Source: SIG299 sp045531895 (GTDB lineage Bacteria; Bacillota; Clostridia; Lachnospirales; Lachnospiraceae). From it: a stretch of DNA of 22,780 nt. Below the pieces are notes generated by a model. That model made no database searches. It saw only the letters and a program-made list of their open reading frames with translations, and was not told where the DNA came from. Made by a program: the position numbers and the translations under genes. Where the stretch lies: the NCBI GenBank assembly GCA_045531895.1, contig JAZSEW010000077.1, forward strand, positions 1-22,780. Reading direction: 5' to 3'. Every line of letters begins with the position of its first letter. Position 1 is the stretch's first letter. Positions 6,924 to 14,111 of the stretch are shown in pieces.

Positions 6924-8438
6924 TTAATGCTCTTTTTTATATTTTTCTTTTAAAAAGACACGATTAATCTTTCCATTTGGCGTTAATGGCATTTCCTCAA
7001 GCTTCTCCACATAATTCGGAATCATGTAGCGCGGAAGCTTTTCACGCAAAACTTTTGTCAATTCTCCGGCTTCCATATCACCTACATAATACAAAACAAT
7101 CTTACCTTTTTCTGTATCATAAATACAGCCGGAAAGCTTGATTTCCTCTAACATGTTTACATTTGCTTCAATTTCACCCAGTTCGATGCGATGTCCCATA
7201 TGTTTAATCTGATAATCTTTACGGGATACAAACACAAGCTCACCGTATTCATTATATTTTCCAATATCACCGGTACGATAAATCAGCTCCGGATATGCCA
7301 TATTTAGCGGATTCTGTACAAATGCTTCCGCCGTTTTTTCCGGATTATTATAATATCCCATAGTAAGCGAAGTACCACGGATGCATATTTCACCCGGTTC
7401 ACCCTTTACTGCCCTTTTATTATTTTCGTCTAACAGAATAATTTCTGTGTTCTTAAACGGACGACCAATCGGAATTACCTCATCTAACTCAAATTCACGA
7501 TTCACTTTATAATAACAGCACATTCCGGTGCCCTCTGTCGGACCGTAAAGATTAGTAAATTTAGCATCCGGCAAAGTTTCTCGCCAAATGCGGAACTGCT
7601 TGATTGGAAACACCTCACTGCCAAAAGCAATGGTATGCAAATACTGTGGAACTACCTTCTTAAATGCACCGAAAGCTGAAATCATAGTTAACGCTGAAAC
7701 AACCCAGCAGATAGTGTTGATTTTATGCTCATTTAAAAATTCTACCAGCTTAATCGGGAACATAAATAAACTCTTTGGCACCAAATAGGTAGTCGCACCA
7801 AATTTAAGCGTTGGATAAAGCTCCTTTAAGCAGGCATCAAAGTATAACGGTGTCTGATTGCCAAATACTGTGTCCTCATTAAATTCCAATGTTTCCGACA
7901 GTTGCTCAATATAGTCAAGCACAGAACGATGACAGGCAACCACACCCTTTGGAATCCCGGTGGAACCGGAAGTAAACACCACATAAATTGGGTCTGTATC
8001 AATTGCTCCGGCACGAACTTTATCAATTGCCACTGCATTTACCGGTGTCTGAATCAGTTCATCATATAAAAATAATTCCCCATCAAACTTAAAATCCTTT
8101 GCAATTTCTACCGTCTGTGTATCACAAATAATTGCTCTCGGCTTTAAATTATCTAAAATCAAATCAATACGGATTCTCGGCATTTCTTCATCAATCGGCA
8201 CATAGAAATTACCGGAATTAATTACACCAAAAAACGCCGTAATTGTCTTTGGATGCTTATTCATAAACACCACTACCGGTTCCTTATATAATCCCTTTTC
8301 TATAAAAAATGTAGCCACTGCCCGGTTCTGGTCGTATACTTCCTGAAAAGTAAGTGCTTCTGCCACATTTGCAAAAGCAATCTTATCCGGTACTCTCTTT
8401 ACCGTACTATCCAAATAATCTAATACATGATTCTGCAT
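6924..8438 (-). CDS. Amino acid adenylating ligase, DltA-like, with non-DltA specificity residues
   Basis: A 504-residue stand-alone adenylation domain, the size of DltA. Core motifs are all present: A3 TSGSTGIPKG (about 156-165), A4 YFDACLKEL (Asp201), A5 YGPTEGTG (298-305), A7 YRTGD, A8 KDYQIKHMGHRIELGEIE and A10 PLTPNGKINR (Lys490). It should activate an amino acid with ATP and load it on the adjacent carrier protein. Aligned by eye to GrsA, the pocket reads D201, A202, K205, C244, A271, G273, L297, G305, M306, K490. Asp201 fits an alpha-amino substrate. DltA of Bacillus has a cysteine at the position of G273 that helps select D-alanine; it is absent here. K205 could meet an acidic side chain. 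AGGAG lies 7 bases before the ATG, in the 18-base gap after the racemase. The ligase family is certain; the substrate is open. Confidence 0.9.
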   Translation of the reverse strand: MQNHVLDYLDSTVKRVPDKIAFANVAEALTFQEVYDQNRAVATFFIEKGLYKEPVVVFMNKHPKTITAFFGVINSGNFYVPIDEEMPRIRIDLILDNLKPRAIICDTQTVEIAKDFKFDGELFLYDELIQTPVNAVAIDKVRAGAIDTDPIYVVFTSGSTGIPKGVVACHRSVLDYIEQLSETLEFNEDTVFGNQTPLYFDACLKELYPTLKFGATTYLVPKSLFMFPIKLVEFLNEHKINTICWVVSALTMISAFGAFKKVVPQYLHTIAFGSEVFPIKQFRIWRETLPDAKFTNLYGPTEGTGMCCYYKVNREFELDEVIPIGRPFKNTEIILLDENNKRAVKGEPGEICIRGTSLTMGYYNNPEKTAEAFVQNPLNMAYPELIYRTGDIGKYNEYGELVFVSRKDYQIKHMGHRIELGEIEANVNMLEEIKLSGCIYDTEKGKIVLYYVGDMEAGELTKVLREKLPRYMIPNYVEKLEEMPLTPNGKINRVFLKEKYKKEH

Positions 8439-8456
8439 GATAATTCTCCTATTTGT

Positions 8457-9170
8457 TTATGTTAACAACCTGTTGTATTTGCTTTTTAACTTACCGCACT
8501 GTAGTACTGCTGCTCGTGCTAACACTTCCATAGCATCTAAATAACCATGTCCGATTTTTTCATCTCGGCTAATCATGGAAAGCTCCGTGCAGCCAAGAAT
8601 AATCACCTCTGCACCGTTTTCGTGTAATTCTTCTTCCACCTGCTGAAATCGATCCATGTCTACCCTTCTTCCGGCCTTTACATTATTATAAATAATATGC
8701 ATGACCATTTCCTGTTTTTCTTTGGATGGTAATACCACTTCGATCCCCTGTTGTTCCAGTTCTTTCTGAAAAACTCCGGTTTGCACCGTACCATCGGTTG
8801 CTTCCAGACCAATTTTTTTGATACCTTCTGCTTTCAGATACGCCGCTGTTTCTTTGATAATATGAAGCACCGGGGTTTCCAGTTCTTTTTCAATTTCAGG
8901 AAATAATGCATGAGCCGTAATACACGGAATTGCAATCAGCTCTGCCCCTGTCTGCCCGATTTTCCTTCCGCAGTCAATTATCTGCGGTCCCGGATTTTCC
9001 GTAGACTCTCCAAGCAAATACCTGGTTCTGTCCGGAATTTGCGGGCAGTTATATATTATCATAGGGATATGCTCCTGATCGGTCGCTGCTTCTGTCATAT
9101 CAATTACCAGTTGCATAAAATATGCAGTTGCCATAGGACCAAGCCCTCCAATGACACCTAATGTTTTCAT
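8457..9170 (-). CDS. Cofactor-independent aspartate (or glutamate) racemase
   Basis: With the ATG at 9170 the protein has 237 residues, normal for the Asp/Glu racemase superfamily. Both catalytic cysteines are present: Cys83 in AIPCITAH and Cys194 in ILGCTELS. The N-terminal GVIGGLGPMAT motif is typical of aspartate racemases. Arg48 (in IPDRTRYLLG) and a lysine at 165 (VKAG) match positions described as characteristic of the Pyrococcus horikoshii aspartate racemase. The enzyme should interconvert L- and D-aspartate, or a related acidic amino acid. The start at 9170 has AGGAG 8 bases upstream; an in-frame GTG at 9188, overlapping the upstream stop, has no advantage. It is tightly packed between the transglutaminase gene and the ligase gene, which suggests it supplies the substrate for the ligase (inference). 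Confidence 0.88.
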   Translation of the reverse strand: MKTLGVIGGLGPMATAYFMQLVIDMTEAATDQEHIPMIIYNCPQIPDRTRYLLGESTENPGPQIIDCGRKIGQTGAELIAIPCITAHALFPEIEKELETPVLHIIKETAAYLKAEGIKKIGLEATDGTVQTGVFQKELEQQGIEVVLPSKEKQEMVMHIIYNNVKAGRRVDMDRFQQVEEELHENGAEVIILGCTELSMISRDEKIGHGYLDAMEVLARAAVLQCGKLKSKYNRLLT

Positions 9171-9184
9171 TGACACCTCTCCTG

Positions 9185-10885
9185 TCACTTAATTTCCGGA
9201 TACAGGCTCCGGTCAAAAATGTGTGTATTTCTGTGAGCAGAGGAATATGCTTCCAGTTCTGCATCCGTCAACAGGAAGAATTCACTTTTATCATATCGCG
9301 GAGTTGTATCAAAATGATACCAGCCATCCTCAATATATACCAGATTCCAGTAATGGGAAGGATTTGTTCTTGACTTGACAATATCAATATTTTGTATTCC
9401 CGCCAAAGTCAGAAGTTCTTTTGCAGTTGCTGCATAAACAAAGCAGTCACCCTGTTTTTTAAACAGACCTTCATATGCTCCTCGAATATAATTTCCCTTT
9501 TCAGAATGCTCAATATAGCCTACGTTACTTTTAATCCATTTATAAATTGCTTTGGCCTTTTCCCTATCGGTCATACCATCCTTTAAAATGGAATCCAGAA
9601 TTCCCTGCGCCTTTTCGTGAATAGCAGATTCATCCTCCCATTTTGGTGATTCCTCCACTACGTTAATTTTTCCGACAACCGAAGTTGTATTGCCGGAACA
9701 GTCCTCTACCGTATAGGTCACCTCATATGTTCCGACCTTATTTAAATTAACATTGCCTCGCTCAATGGAAAGCTTCATTTCTTCTTTTTCATCAATATCA
9801 TCGTAATAGCTGACCGCTTTTTTGTAAGAAACGGTGCCGCCAACCTTGACATCAATATCTGTTACTGATACCACCGGAGCCTTTTCATCCTTTTTAATAA
9901 TCAGTGTTGTTGTTTCACTGACACTGTTTCCGGACGCATCAGTTGCTATGACAGTTACATTCTGTTCACCTAACAAAGTCCAATCCGGTTCTGTCTGAAA
10001 CGAAGCTTCAAAAGCATCTGAATTATCTACAGTTAAATCAAAATCAATAAATTCCGTTGTGTCCAATGGTTTGTTTAACCAGGATTCCACACGTTTCAAA
10101 ACTAAAGTCGGCGCTGTTGTATCCTTCACCTGTAATGTAGAAAAAGCATTTTCACCGTCTACCAGAAGTTCTATTTCATAGGTTCCTTCCACCATGACAT
10201 TGATACTGCTAATATCCGTAGTCAGAGAAACCTCACTCCCCGGAAGTACTAAAAACGCCTCCGGTTCAGGTAGTTCTGCACCAAGTTCCACTACAACAAG
10301 TTCTTTGGTATTGGTTATCCGCAGTTCTGTTTCTACCGTTGTAGAATTCCCTGCCGAATCAGTAACAATCAAGCGCACTGTCTGTTTTCCGAAATTGGAT
10401 AAATCCGGCAATGTTTCATATTCCACACTATAAGGAGATGCATCTTCTATACTTGTGATAAATTGTTCTGCCGATACAGATGTCAAACCTCCATTTGCAG
10501 GATTAACGGTCACACTATGCACTGTGACTATCGGTGCTTCCGTATCTGCAGGAGCCTGTGGCACTGTCGTTCCGGACAAATCATTCTGACTTCCTGTATT
10601 TGTTCCTGCACCGGCTACAAGTACGGTAACCTGATAGTTTATCGGAAATACCTGGATTGTTCCTTTCTTTTCTCCTGAAGTTGAAGTATCCGGTTCCTCT
10701 ATCCAGGTAAACATTCCTTTATCCCAGTCGTAACGCCTAAAAGTATCCGCACTTACTTCCTGTCCCACTTCCACCTGGATTTTTCTTGCAACACGGGTAT
10801 ATAAAAGCACAACAAAAGCAACTACCAGCGATATCATAAAACACACTATTGATATTAAGACAGTCCTCAATTCCTTGCGTTTCAT
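9185..10885 (-). CDS. Membrane-anchored transglutaminase-like protein with Ig-type repeats
   Basis: With the ATG at 10885 the protein has 566 residues: short basic N-terminus, one transmembrane helix (about 8-30), then an extracytoplasmic part. Several beta-rich Ig-like repeats of the DUF5011/HYR kind run from about residue 90 to 420, marked by repeats of VTDSAGN, ATDASGN and VEDCSGN. A C-terminal transglutaminase-like domain carries the full Cys-His-Asp triad: Cys481 (GDCFVYAA), His511 (SHYWNLV) and Asp526 (WYHFDTTPR). In the superfamily such domains crosslink proteins, act as peptidases or bind cell wall peptides; which applies here is not visible. Start: AAGGA lies 7 bases before the ATG; an in-frame TTG at 10909 lacks a site. 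It is the first gene after the promoter at 10925-10953 and stops 14 bases before the racemase start, so it belongs to the dlt-like operon. Confidence 0.88.
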   Translation of the reverse strand: MKRKELRTVLISIVCFMISLVVAFVVLLYTRVARKIQVEVGQEVSADTFRRYDWDKGMFTWIEEPDTSTSGEKKGTIQVFPINYQVTVLVAGAGTNTGSQNDLSGTTVPQAPADTEAPIVTVHSVTVNPANGGLTSVSAEQFITSIEDASPYSVEYETLPDLSNFGKQTVRLIVTDSAGNSTTVETELRITNTKELVVVELGAELPEPEAFLVLPGSEVSLTTDISSINVMVEGTYEIELLVDGENAFSTLQVKDTTAPTLVLKRVESWLNKPLDTTEFIDFDLTVDNSDAFEASFQTEPDWTLLGEQNVTVIATDASGNSVSETTTLIIKKDEKAPVVSVTDIDVKVGGTVSYKKAVSYYDDIDEKEEMKLSIERGNVNLNKVGTYEVTYTVEDCSGNTTSVVGKINVVEESPKWEDESAIHEKAQGILDSILKDGMTDREKAKAIYKWIKSNVGYIEHSEKGNYIRGAYEGLFKKQGDCFVYAATAKELLTLAGIQNIDIVKSRTNPSHYWNLVYIEDGWYHFDTTPRYDKSEFFLLTDAELEAYSSAHRNTHIFDRSLYPEIK

Positions 10886-10924
10886 TTCAAATTCCTTCTT
10901 TTCAGTCAATTTAAACCATCTTGT

Positions 10925-10953
10925 ATCATAGCACAGTGTCTCTGTTCTGTCAA
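10925..10953 (-). promoter_or_regulatory. SigA-type promoter of the dlt-like operon
   Basis: TTGACA (10948-10953, perfect) and TATGAT (10925-10930, one mismatch) are separated by exactly 17 bases. The leader to the transglutaminase ATG is only about 33 bases. It is the only strong promoter seen before the terminator at 3199-3241, so the seven genes probably form one transcript. Confidence 0.8.
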
Positions 10954-10960
10954 ATCGTCT

Positions 10961-10981
10961 ATTTCTTACAAATTTCTTACA
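10961..10981 (-). promoter_or_regulatory. 11-bp-period direct repeat upstream of the operon promoter, possible response regulator site
   Basis: On the minus strand TGTAAGAAAT occurs twice in perfect copy with one base between (10961-10970 and 10972-10981), giving an 11-bp period. It lies just upstream of the -35 box, about -43 to -63 from the predicted start point. Tandem repeats with this period next to the -35 are typical of OmpR/PhoB-type response regulators. No regulator gene is in the window, so the binding protein is inference. Confidence 0.45.
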
Positions 10982-10996
10982 TTATAATTTTCTACT

Positions 10997-11482
10997 TTAT
11001 ATTTGCAATATTTTTCTGATTTTCTCCTGTTCAAAGCCTTTACGATATAATTTTACCGCCACTTTTTGTTTTTCTTCGTAGGGCATTTCTTCCAACCGTT
11101 CTTCTGTTACATGATATTTTGCCAGATTTTTTCGAATAGCAACCTCCTCCTGAGAAATTCCGTCTTCATTCTTATAGTTTTCTTCCAGTGCCAGTGCAAT
11201 ATCTTCTTCACTGATTCCCTTTTGCTTTAAGAGGTATTCCAGCTCCCGTTTACTTTTATGCTCTTTTCGTCCCCTGATATAACTGCCTGCCACTTTTGTA
11301 TCATCCAGATAGTGAAAACTATCTACATAATCAATAATCAGCTCCACCAGTTCTACGGAATAACCATCCTTTAGCAACCTCTCCTTTAATTCCTTTCTGG
11401 AATAATCCTTTCGTTCCAGAAGACGCAAGGCACGCTTTTTTCCTTTTAGCAGTAACTCTTTTTTATCTGCTACGTCATCCAT
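10997..11482 (-). CDS. recX: RecA modulator RecX
   Basis: A 161-residue helical protein of three-helix RecX repeats. Recognisable segments are RALRLLERKDYSRKELKERLLKDGY near the N-terminus (only part of a repeat), FHYLDDTKVAGSYIRGRK in the middle and LKQKGISEEDIALAL after it. RecX binds RecA filaments and limits their growth and activity. Start: the ATG at 11482 has GGGAG 7 bases upstream; an in-frame start at 11515 would begin inside the hairpin at 11505-11536 and add 11 residues without a ribosome site. It follows recA by 79 bases and is probably made by read-through past that hairpin. The 3' side holds the promoter of the next operon, with no clear terminator. Confidence 0.92.
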   Translation of the reverse strand: MDDVADKKELLLKGKKRALRLLERKDYSRKELKERLLKDGYSVELVELIIDYVDSFHYLDDTKVAGSYIRGRKEHKSKRELEYLLKQKGISEEDIALALEENYKNEDGISQEEVAIRKNLAKYHVTEERLEEMPYEEKQKVAVKLYRKGFEQEKIRKILQI

Positions 11483-11504
11483 ATTAATTCTCCCATTTAT
11501 GATA

Positions 11505-11536
11505 ACTACTGCCACAGGAAAACCTGTGGCAGTAGT
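11505..11536 (-). terminator. Perfect hairpin between recA and recX (attenuator or weak terminator)
   Basis: A perfect 14-bp stem (arms ACTACTGCCACAGG and CCTGTGGCAGTAGT) closes a four-base loop (TTTT on the minus strand). It is not followed by a T-run in the transcript direction, so it is not a standard terminator. It could limit read-through into recX, stabilise the recA message 3' end, or act as a pause site; in E. coli a terminator between recA and recX keeps RecX low. Confidence 0.6.
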
Positions 11537-11561
11537 GAACCCATATATTATTATACCATCT

Positions 11562-12596
11562 TTATTCCTCTGTCATACCAGCTACAGAAGTTGCTGTGGA
11601 ACCTGGAAGACCAAACTTCTCACGAACTTTAGTTTCTACCTCTTCCATAATTTCCGGATTTTCTTTTAAGTAAATCTTGGCATTTTCACGGCCCTGACCA
11701 ATTTTTGCATCATTATAAGCAAACCATGCACCACTTTTAATGATGATATTTTCATTTGCTGCCAAGTCAAGAATATCACCTTCTCTGGAAATACCTTTAC
11801 CAAACATAATATCAAATTCAGCTTCCTTAAATGGCGGAGCTACTTTGTTCTTTACTACCTTGATACGGGTACGGCTGCCAACTACTTCGCCGGATACCTT
11901 TAAGGATTCAATTCTTCTGACATCCAATCGTACAGAGGAATAGAATTTTAACGCACGTCCACCTGTTGTAGTTTCCGGATTACCGAACATTACACCTACC
12001 TTTTCACGGAGCTGGTTGATAAAAATTACAATACAGTTGGAACGGCTGATAGCGGCAGTAAGCTTTCTTAATGCCTGAGACATAAGTCTTGCCTGCAGAC
12101 CTACATGAGAATCACCCATATCACCTTCGATTTCTGCCTTTGGAACAAGAGCAGCTACAGAGTCAACGATAACAATATCAATGGCACCGGAACGCACCAT
12201 TGTTTCTGTAATTTCCAAAGCCTGTTCACCATTATCCGGCTGGGAAATATATAAATTATCGATATCTACACCGATATTTTTTGCATAAACCGGGTCAAGG
12301 GCATGTTCTGCATCGATGAAACCGGCAATACCGCCACGCTTCTGCACTTCTGCGACCATATGTAAGGCAACTGTTGTTTTACCACTGGATTCCGGACCAT
12401 AAACCTCTATAATACGACCCTTGGGAATACCGCCCACACCAAGGGCAATATCGAGACTTAAAGAACCGGTTGGTACTGCCTCCACGTTCATGTGGGCAGC
12501 ACTGTCACCAAGTTTCATAACGGAACCCTTACCATACTGCTTTTCTATTTGTCCTAATGCGGACTCCAATGCTTTTAACTTATCATTATCTGCCAT
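11562..12596 (-). CDS. recA: Recombinase RecA
   Basis: A 344-residue RecA of full length. The Walker A motif GPESSGKTT lies at about residues 66-74, with EHALDP, the Walker B region (IVIVDSVAAL), the L1/L2 loops (VGVMFGNPETTTGGRALKF) and the typical C-terminal domain. RecA forms filaments on single-stranded DNA, drives strand exchange and stimulates LexA self-cleavage. AGGAGG lies 8 bases before the ATG. It is the first gene after a strong promoter at 12644-12672 overlaid by LexA-type boxes, so it is SOS-controlled. The upstream ilvA unit is closed by a terminator, so recA is transcribed on its own, with recX downstream past a hairpin. Confidence 0.99.
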   Translation of the reverse strand: MADNDKLKALESALGQIEKQYGKGSVMKLGDSAAHMNVEAVPTGSLSLDIALGVGGIPKGRIIEVYGPESSGKTTVALHMVAEVQKRGGIAGFIDAEHALDPVYAKNIGVDIDNLYISQPDNGEQALEITETMVRSGAIDIVIVDSVAALVPKAEIEGDMGDSHVGLQARLMSQALRKLTAAISRSNCIVIFINQLREKVGVMFGNPETTTGGRALKFYSSVRLDVRRIESLKVSGEVVGSRTRIKVVKNKVAPPFKEAEFDIMFGKGISREGDILDLAANENIIIKSGAWFAYNDAKIGQGRENAKIYLKENPEIMEEVETKVREKFGLPGSTATSVAGMTEE

Positions 12597-12614
12597 TTTA
12601 TAAACCTCCTGATT

Positions 12615-12642
12615 CGAACATATTTTCTCGAACTTTTGTTCT
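12615..12642 (-). promoter_or_regulatory. Two abutting LexA (SOS) boxes at the recA start region
   Basis: The palindrome GAACAAAAGTTC (12630-12641, in minus-strand sense) matches the Gram-positive LexA core GAAC-N4-GTTC. Directly next to it, 12615-12628 reads CGAACATATTTTCT on the plus strand, one core position away from the consensus. Both lie between the -10 box and the ribosome site, where LexA would block initiation. Confidence 0.8.
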
Positions 12643-12643
12643 T

Positions 12644-12672
12644 ATGATAACGCATACTCTTTTCTTTGTCAA
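12644..12672 (-). promoter_or_regulatory. SigA-type promoter of recA
   Basis: TTGACA (12667-12672, perfect) and TATCAT (12644-12649, one mismatch) are spaced by 17 bases. The LexA boxes begin two bases downstream of the -10 box. The rest of the 298-base gap between recA and ilvA holds the terminator at 12781-12817, an 8-bp hairpin with a 9-base loop at 12865-12889 just after ilvA, and otherwise AT-rich sequence without features. Confidence 0.85.
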
Positions 12673-12780
12673 GTAAAAACTGAAAATTGTTCGATTTATT
12701 TTTTGTCATGCCTTGCTGTCACTTGTTTTGGGAAACACATTCAGTTTAGCAGATTACAATCGTAAAAACAAGCATTGTAC

Positions 12781-12817
12781 AAAAAAACCTATGCTTTCCT
12801 TCGTAGAAAAACACAGG
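12781..12817 (-). terminator. Rho-independent terminator after ilvA
   Basis: On the minus strand a 12-bp stem (CCTGTGTTTTTC with GGAAAGCATAGG, three G-T pairs) closes a six-base loop and is followed by seven T residues. Six further T on the plus side (12820-12825) might let it work in both directions. It closes the transcript that starts upstream of plsX. Confidence 0.85.
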
Positions 12818-12894
12818 CATTTTTTGTATATTATGTATAATAAGTCATTTTATGAATATTTGCTTTACACAAGCCAAATAGTTGTGTAACAGTT

Positions 12895-14109
12895 TTAGAA
12901 GCCTTTTGGCTGAGTAACCTTCGGATCATAGCCCTGCTTACGGAGCGCCTTAATAATCTTGTCCTTATGCTCATGACCGAACGCTTCCATGGTGATGGTC
13001 AGTTCCACCGCACTGTTACGGTTGATGCTGACAAACTGGTTGTGATCCAGACGGATAACATTACCCTGATTTTCCGCAATGATACGTGCAACATTTACAA
13101 GTTCACCCGGCTTATCCGGAAGCAGTACGGACAAAGTAAAGATTCTGCCACGCTGAATCAGACCGTGTTGAACAACGGAGGATACAGTAATAACGTCCAT
13201 GTTACCACCACTAAGAATTGCAACCACCTTCTTGCCCTCTGCATCTAAATGCTTTAATGCTGCTACAGTAAGCAGACCGGAGTTTTCAACAACCATCTTG
13301 TGGTTCTCTAACATATCAAGGAACGCAACTACCAGCTCGCTGTCGTCAATCGTAATAATTTCGTCCACATTTTCCTTTACATACGGGAAAATTTTAGTAC
13401 CCGGAGTCTTTACCGCTGTACCGTCTGCAATGGTATCGATACTTGGAAGTGTCGTAACCTCGCCTTTACGCAGAGACTCCTGCATACAGTTAGCCCCCAT
13501 CGGTTCTACACCAATAATGCGAATCTTTGGATTTAACAGTTTTGCCAGCGTCGAGATACCGGCAAGCAATCCGCCACCGCCCACAGGAACTAAAATAGTG
13601 TCAACCGTAGGCAAATCCTGCAAAATTTCCATGGCAATGGAACCTTGACCTGTAGCCACAGTTTCATCGTCAAACGGATGAATGAAAGTCATACCTTCTT
13701 TTTCTGCCATTTCCAGTGCATACGCACATGCTTCATCATATACATTGCCATGTAACACAACTTCAGCACCATAGCTCTTGGTACGGTTTACTTTGATTAA
13801 AGGAGTGGTGGTCGGCATAACAATAACCGCCTTACAGCCAAACTTCTTTGCCGCATAAGCAACACCCTGGGCGTGATTGCCGGCAGATGCAGTAATTAGA
13901 CCTTTGGCGCGTTCTTCCTTAGATAAAGTACTCACCTTATAATAAGCACCACGAATCTTATATGCACCGGTCACCTGCATATTTTCCGGCTTTAAATACA
14001 CCTTGTTTCCGGTCATTTCAGAAAGATAGGCACTGTGTACCAGTTTGGTCTTATTCGTGACCTTTTTTACCACCTCTGAAGCTTCTTCAAACTTATCTAA
14101 TGTCATCAT
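12895..14109 (-). CDS. ilvA: Threonine ammonia-lyase with C-terminal ACT domain
   Basis: A 404-residue fold-type II PLP enzyme. The PLP lysine is in TGAYKIRGAYYK (Lys51), followed by SAGNHAQGVAYAA and the phosphate-binding GGGGLLAG loop. A single ACT domain occupies about residues 325-400 (FTLSVLLPDKPGELVNVARI). The enzyme deaminates L-threonine to 2-oxobutanoate and ammonia, the entry step to isoleucine or to propionyl-CoA metabolism. The length and single ACT domain fit the medium-length form lying between short catabolic TdcB and long biosynthetic IlvA, so the symbol could equally be tdcB. The gene starts 2 bases after the ftsY stop, with GGAGG inside the ftsY end, implying translational coupling. 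Its product has no evident link to SRP function. Confidence 0.92.
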   Translation of the reverse strand: MMTLDKFEEASEVVKKVTNKTKLVHSAYLSEMTGNKVYLKPENMQVTGAYKIRGAYYKVSTLSKEERAKGLITASAGNHAQGVAYAAKKFGCKAVIVMPTTTPLIKVNRTKSYGAEVVLHGNVYDEACAYALEMAEKEGMTFIHPFDDETVATGQGSIAMEILQDLPTVDTILVPVGGGGLLAGISTLAKLLNPKIRIIGVEPMGANCMQESLRKGEVTTLPSIDTIADGTAVKTPGTKIFPYVKENVDEIITIDDSELVVAFLDMLENHKMVVENSGLLTVAALKHLDAEGKKVVAILSGGNMDVITVSSVVQHGLIQRGRIFTLSVLLPDKPGELVNVARIIAENQGNVIRLDHNQFVSINRNSAVELTITMEAFGHEHKDKIIKALRKQGYDPKVTQPKGF

Positions 14110-14111
14110 AA

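Noticed and set aside
3307..10885. Reading the cluster as a standard dltABCD operon
   Set aside because: Gene order, the racemase, the ligase pocket residues, the SGNH cysteine and the fused DltX-like tail all differ from standard dlt, so no dlt symbols were assigned.
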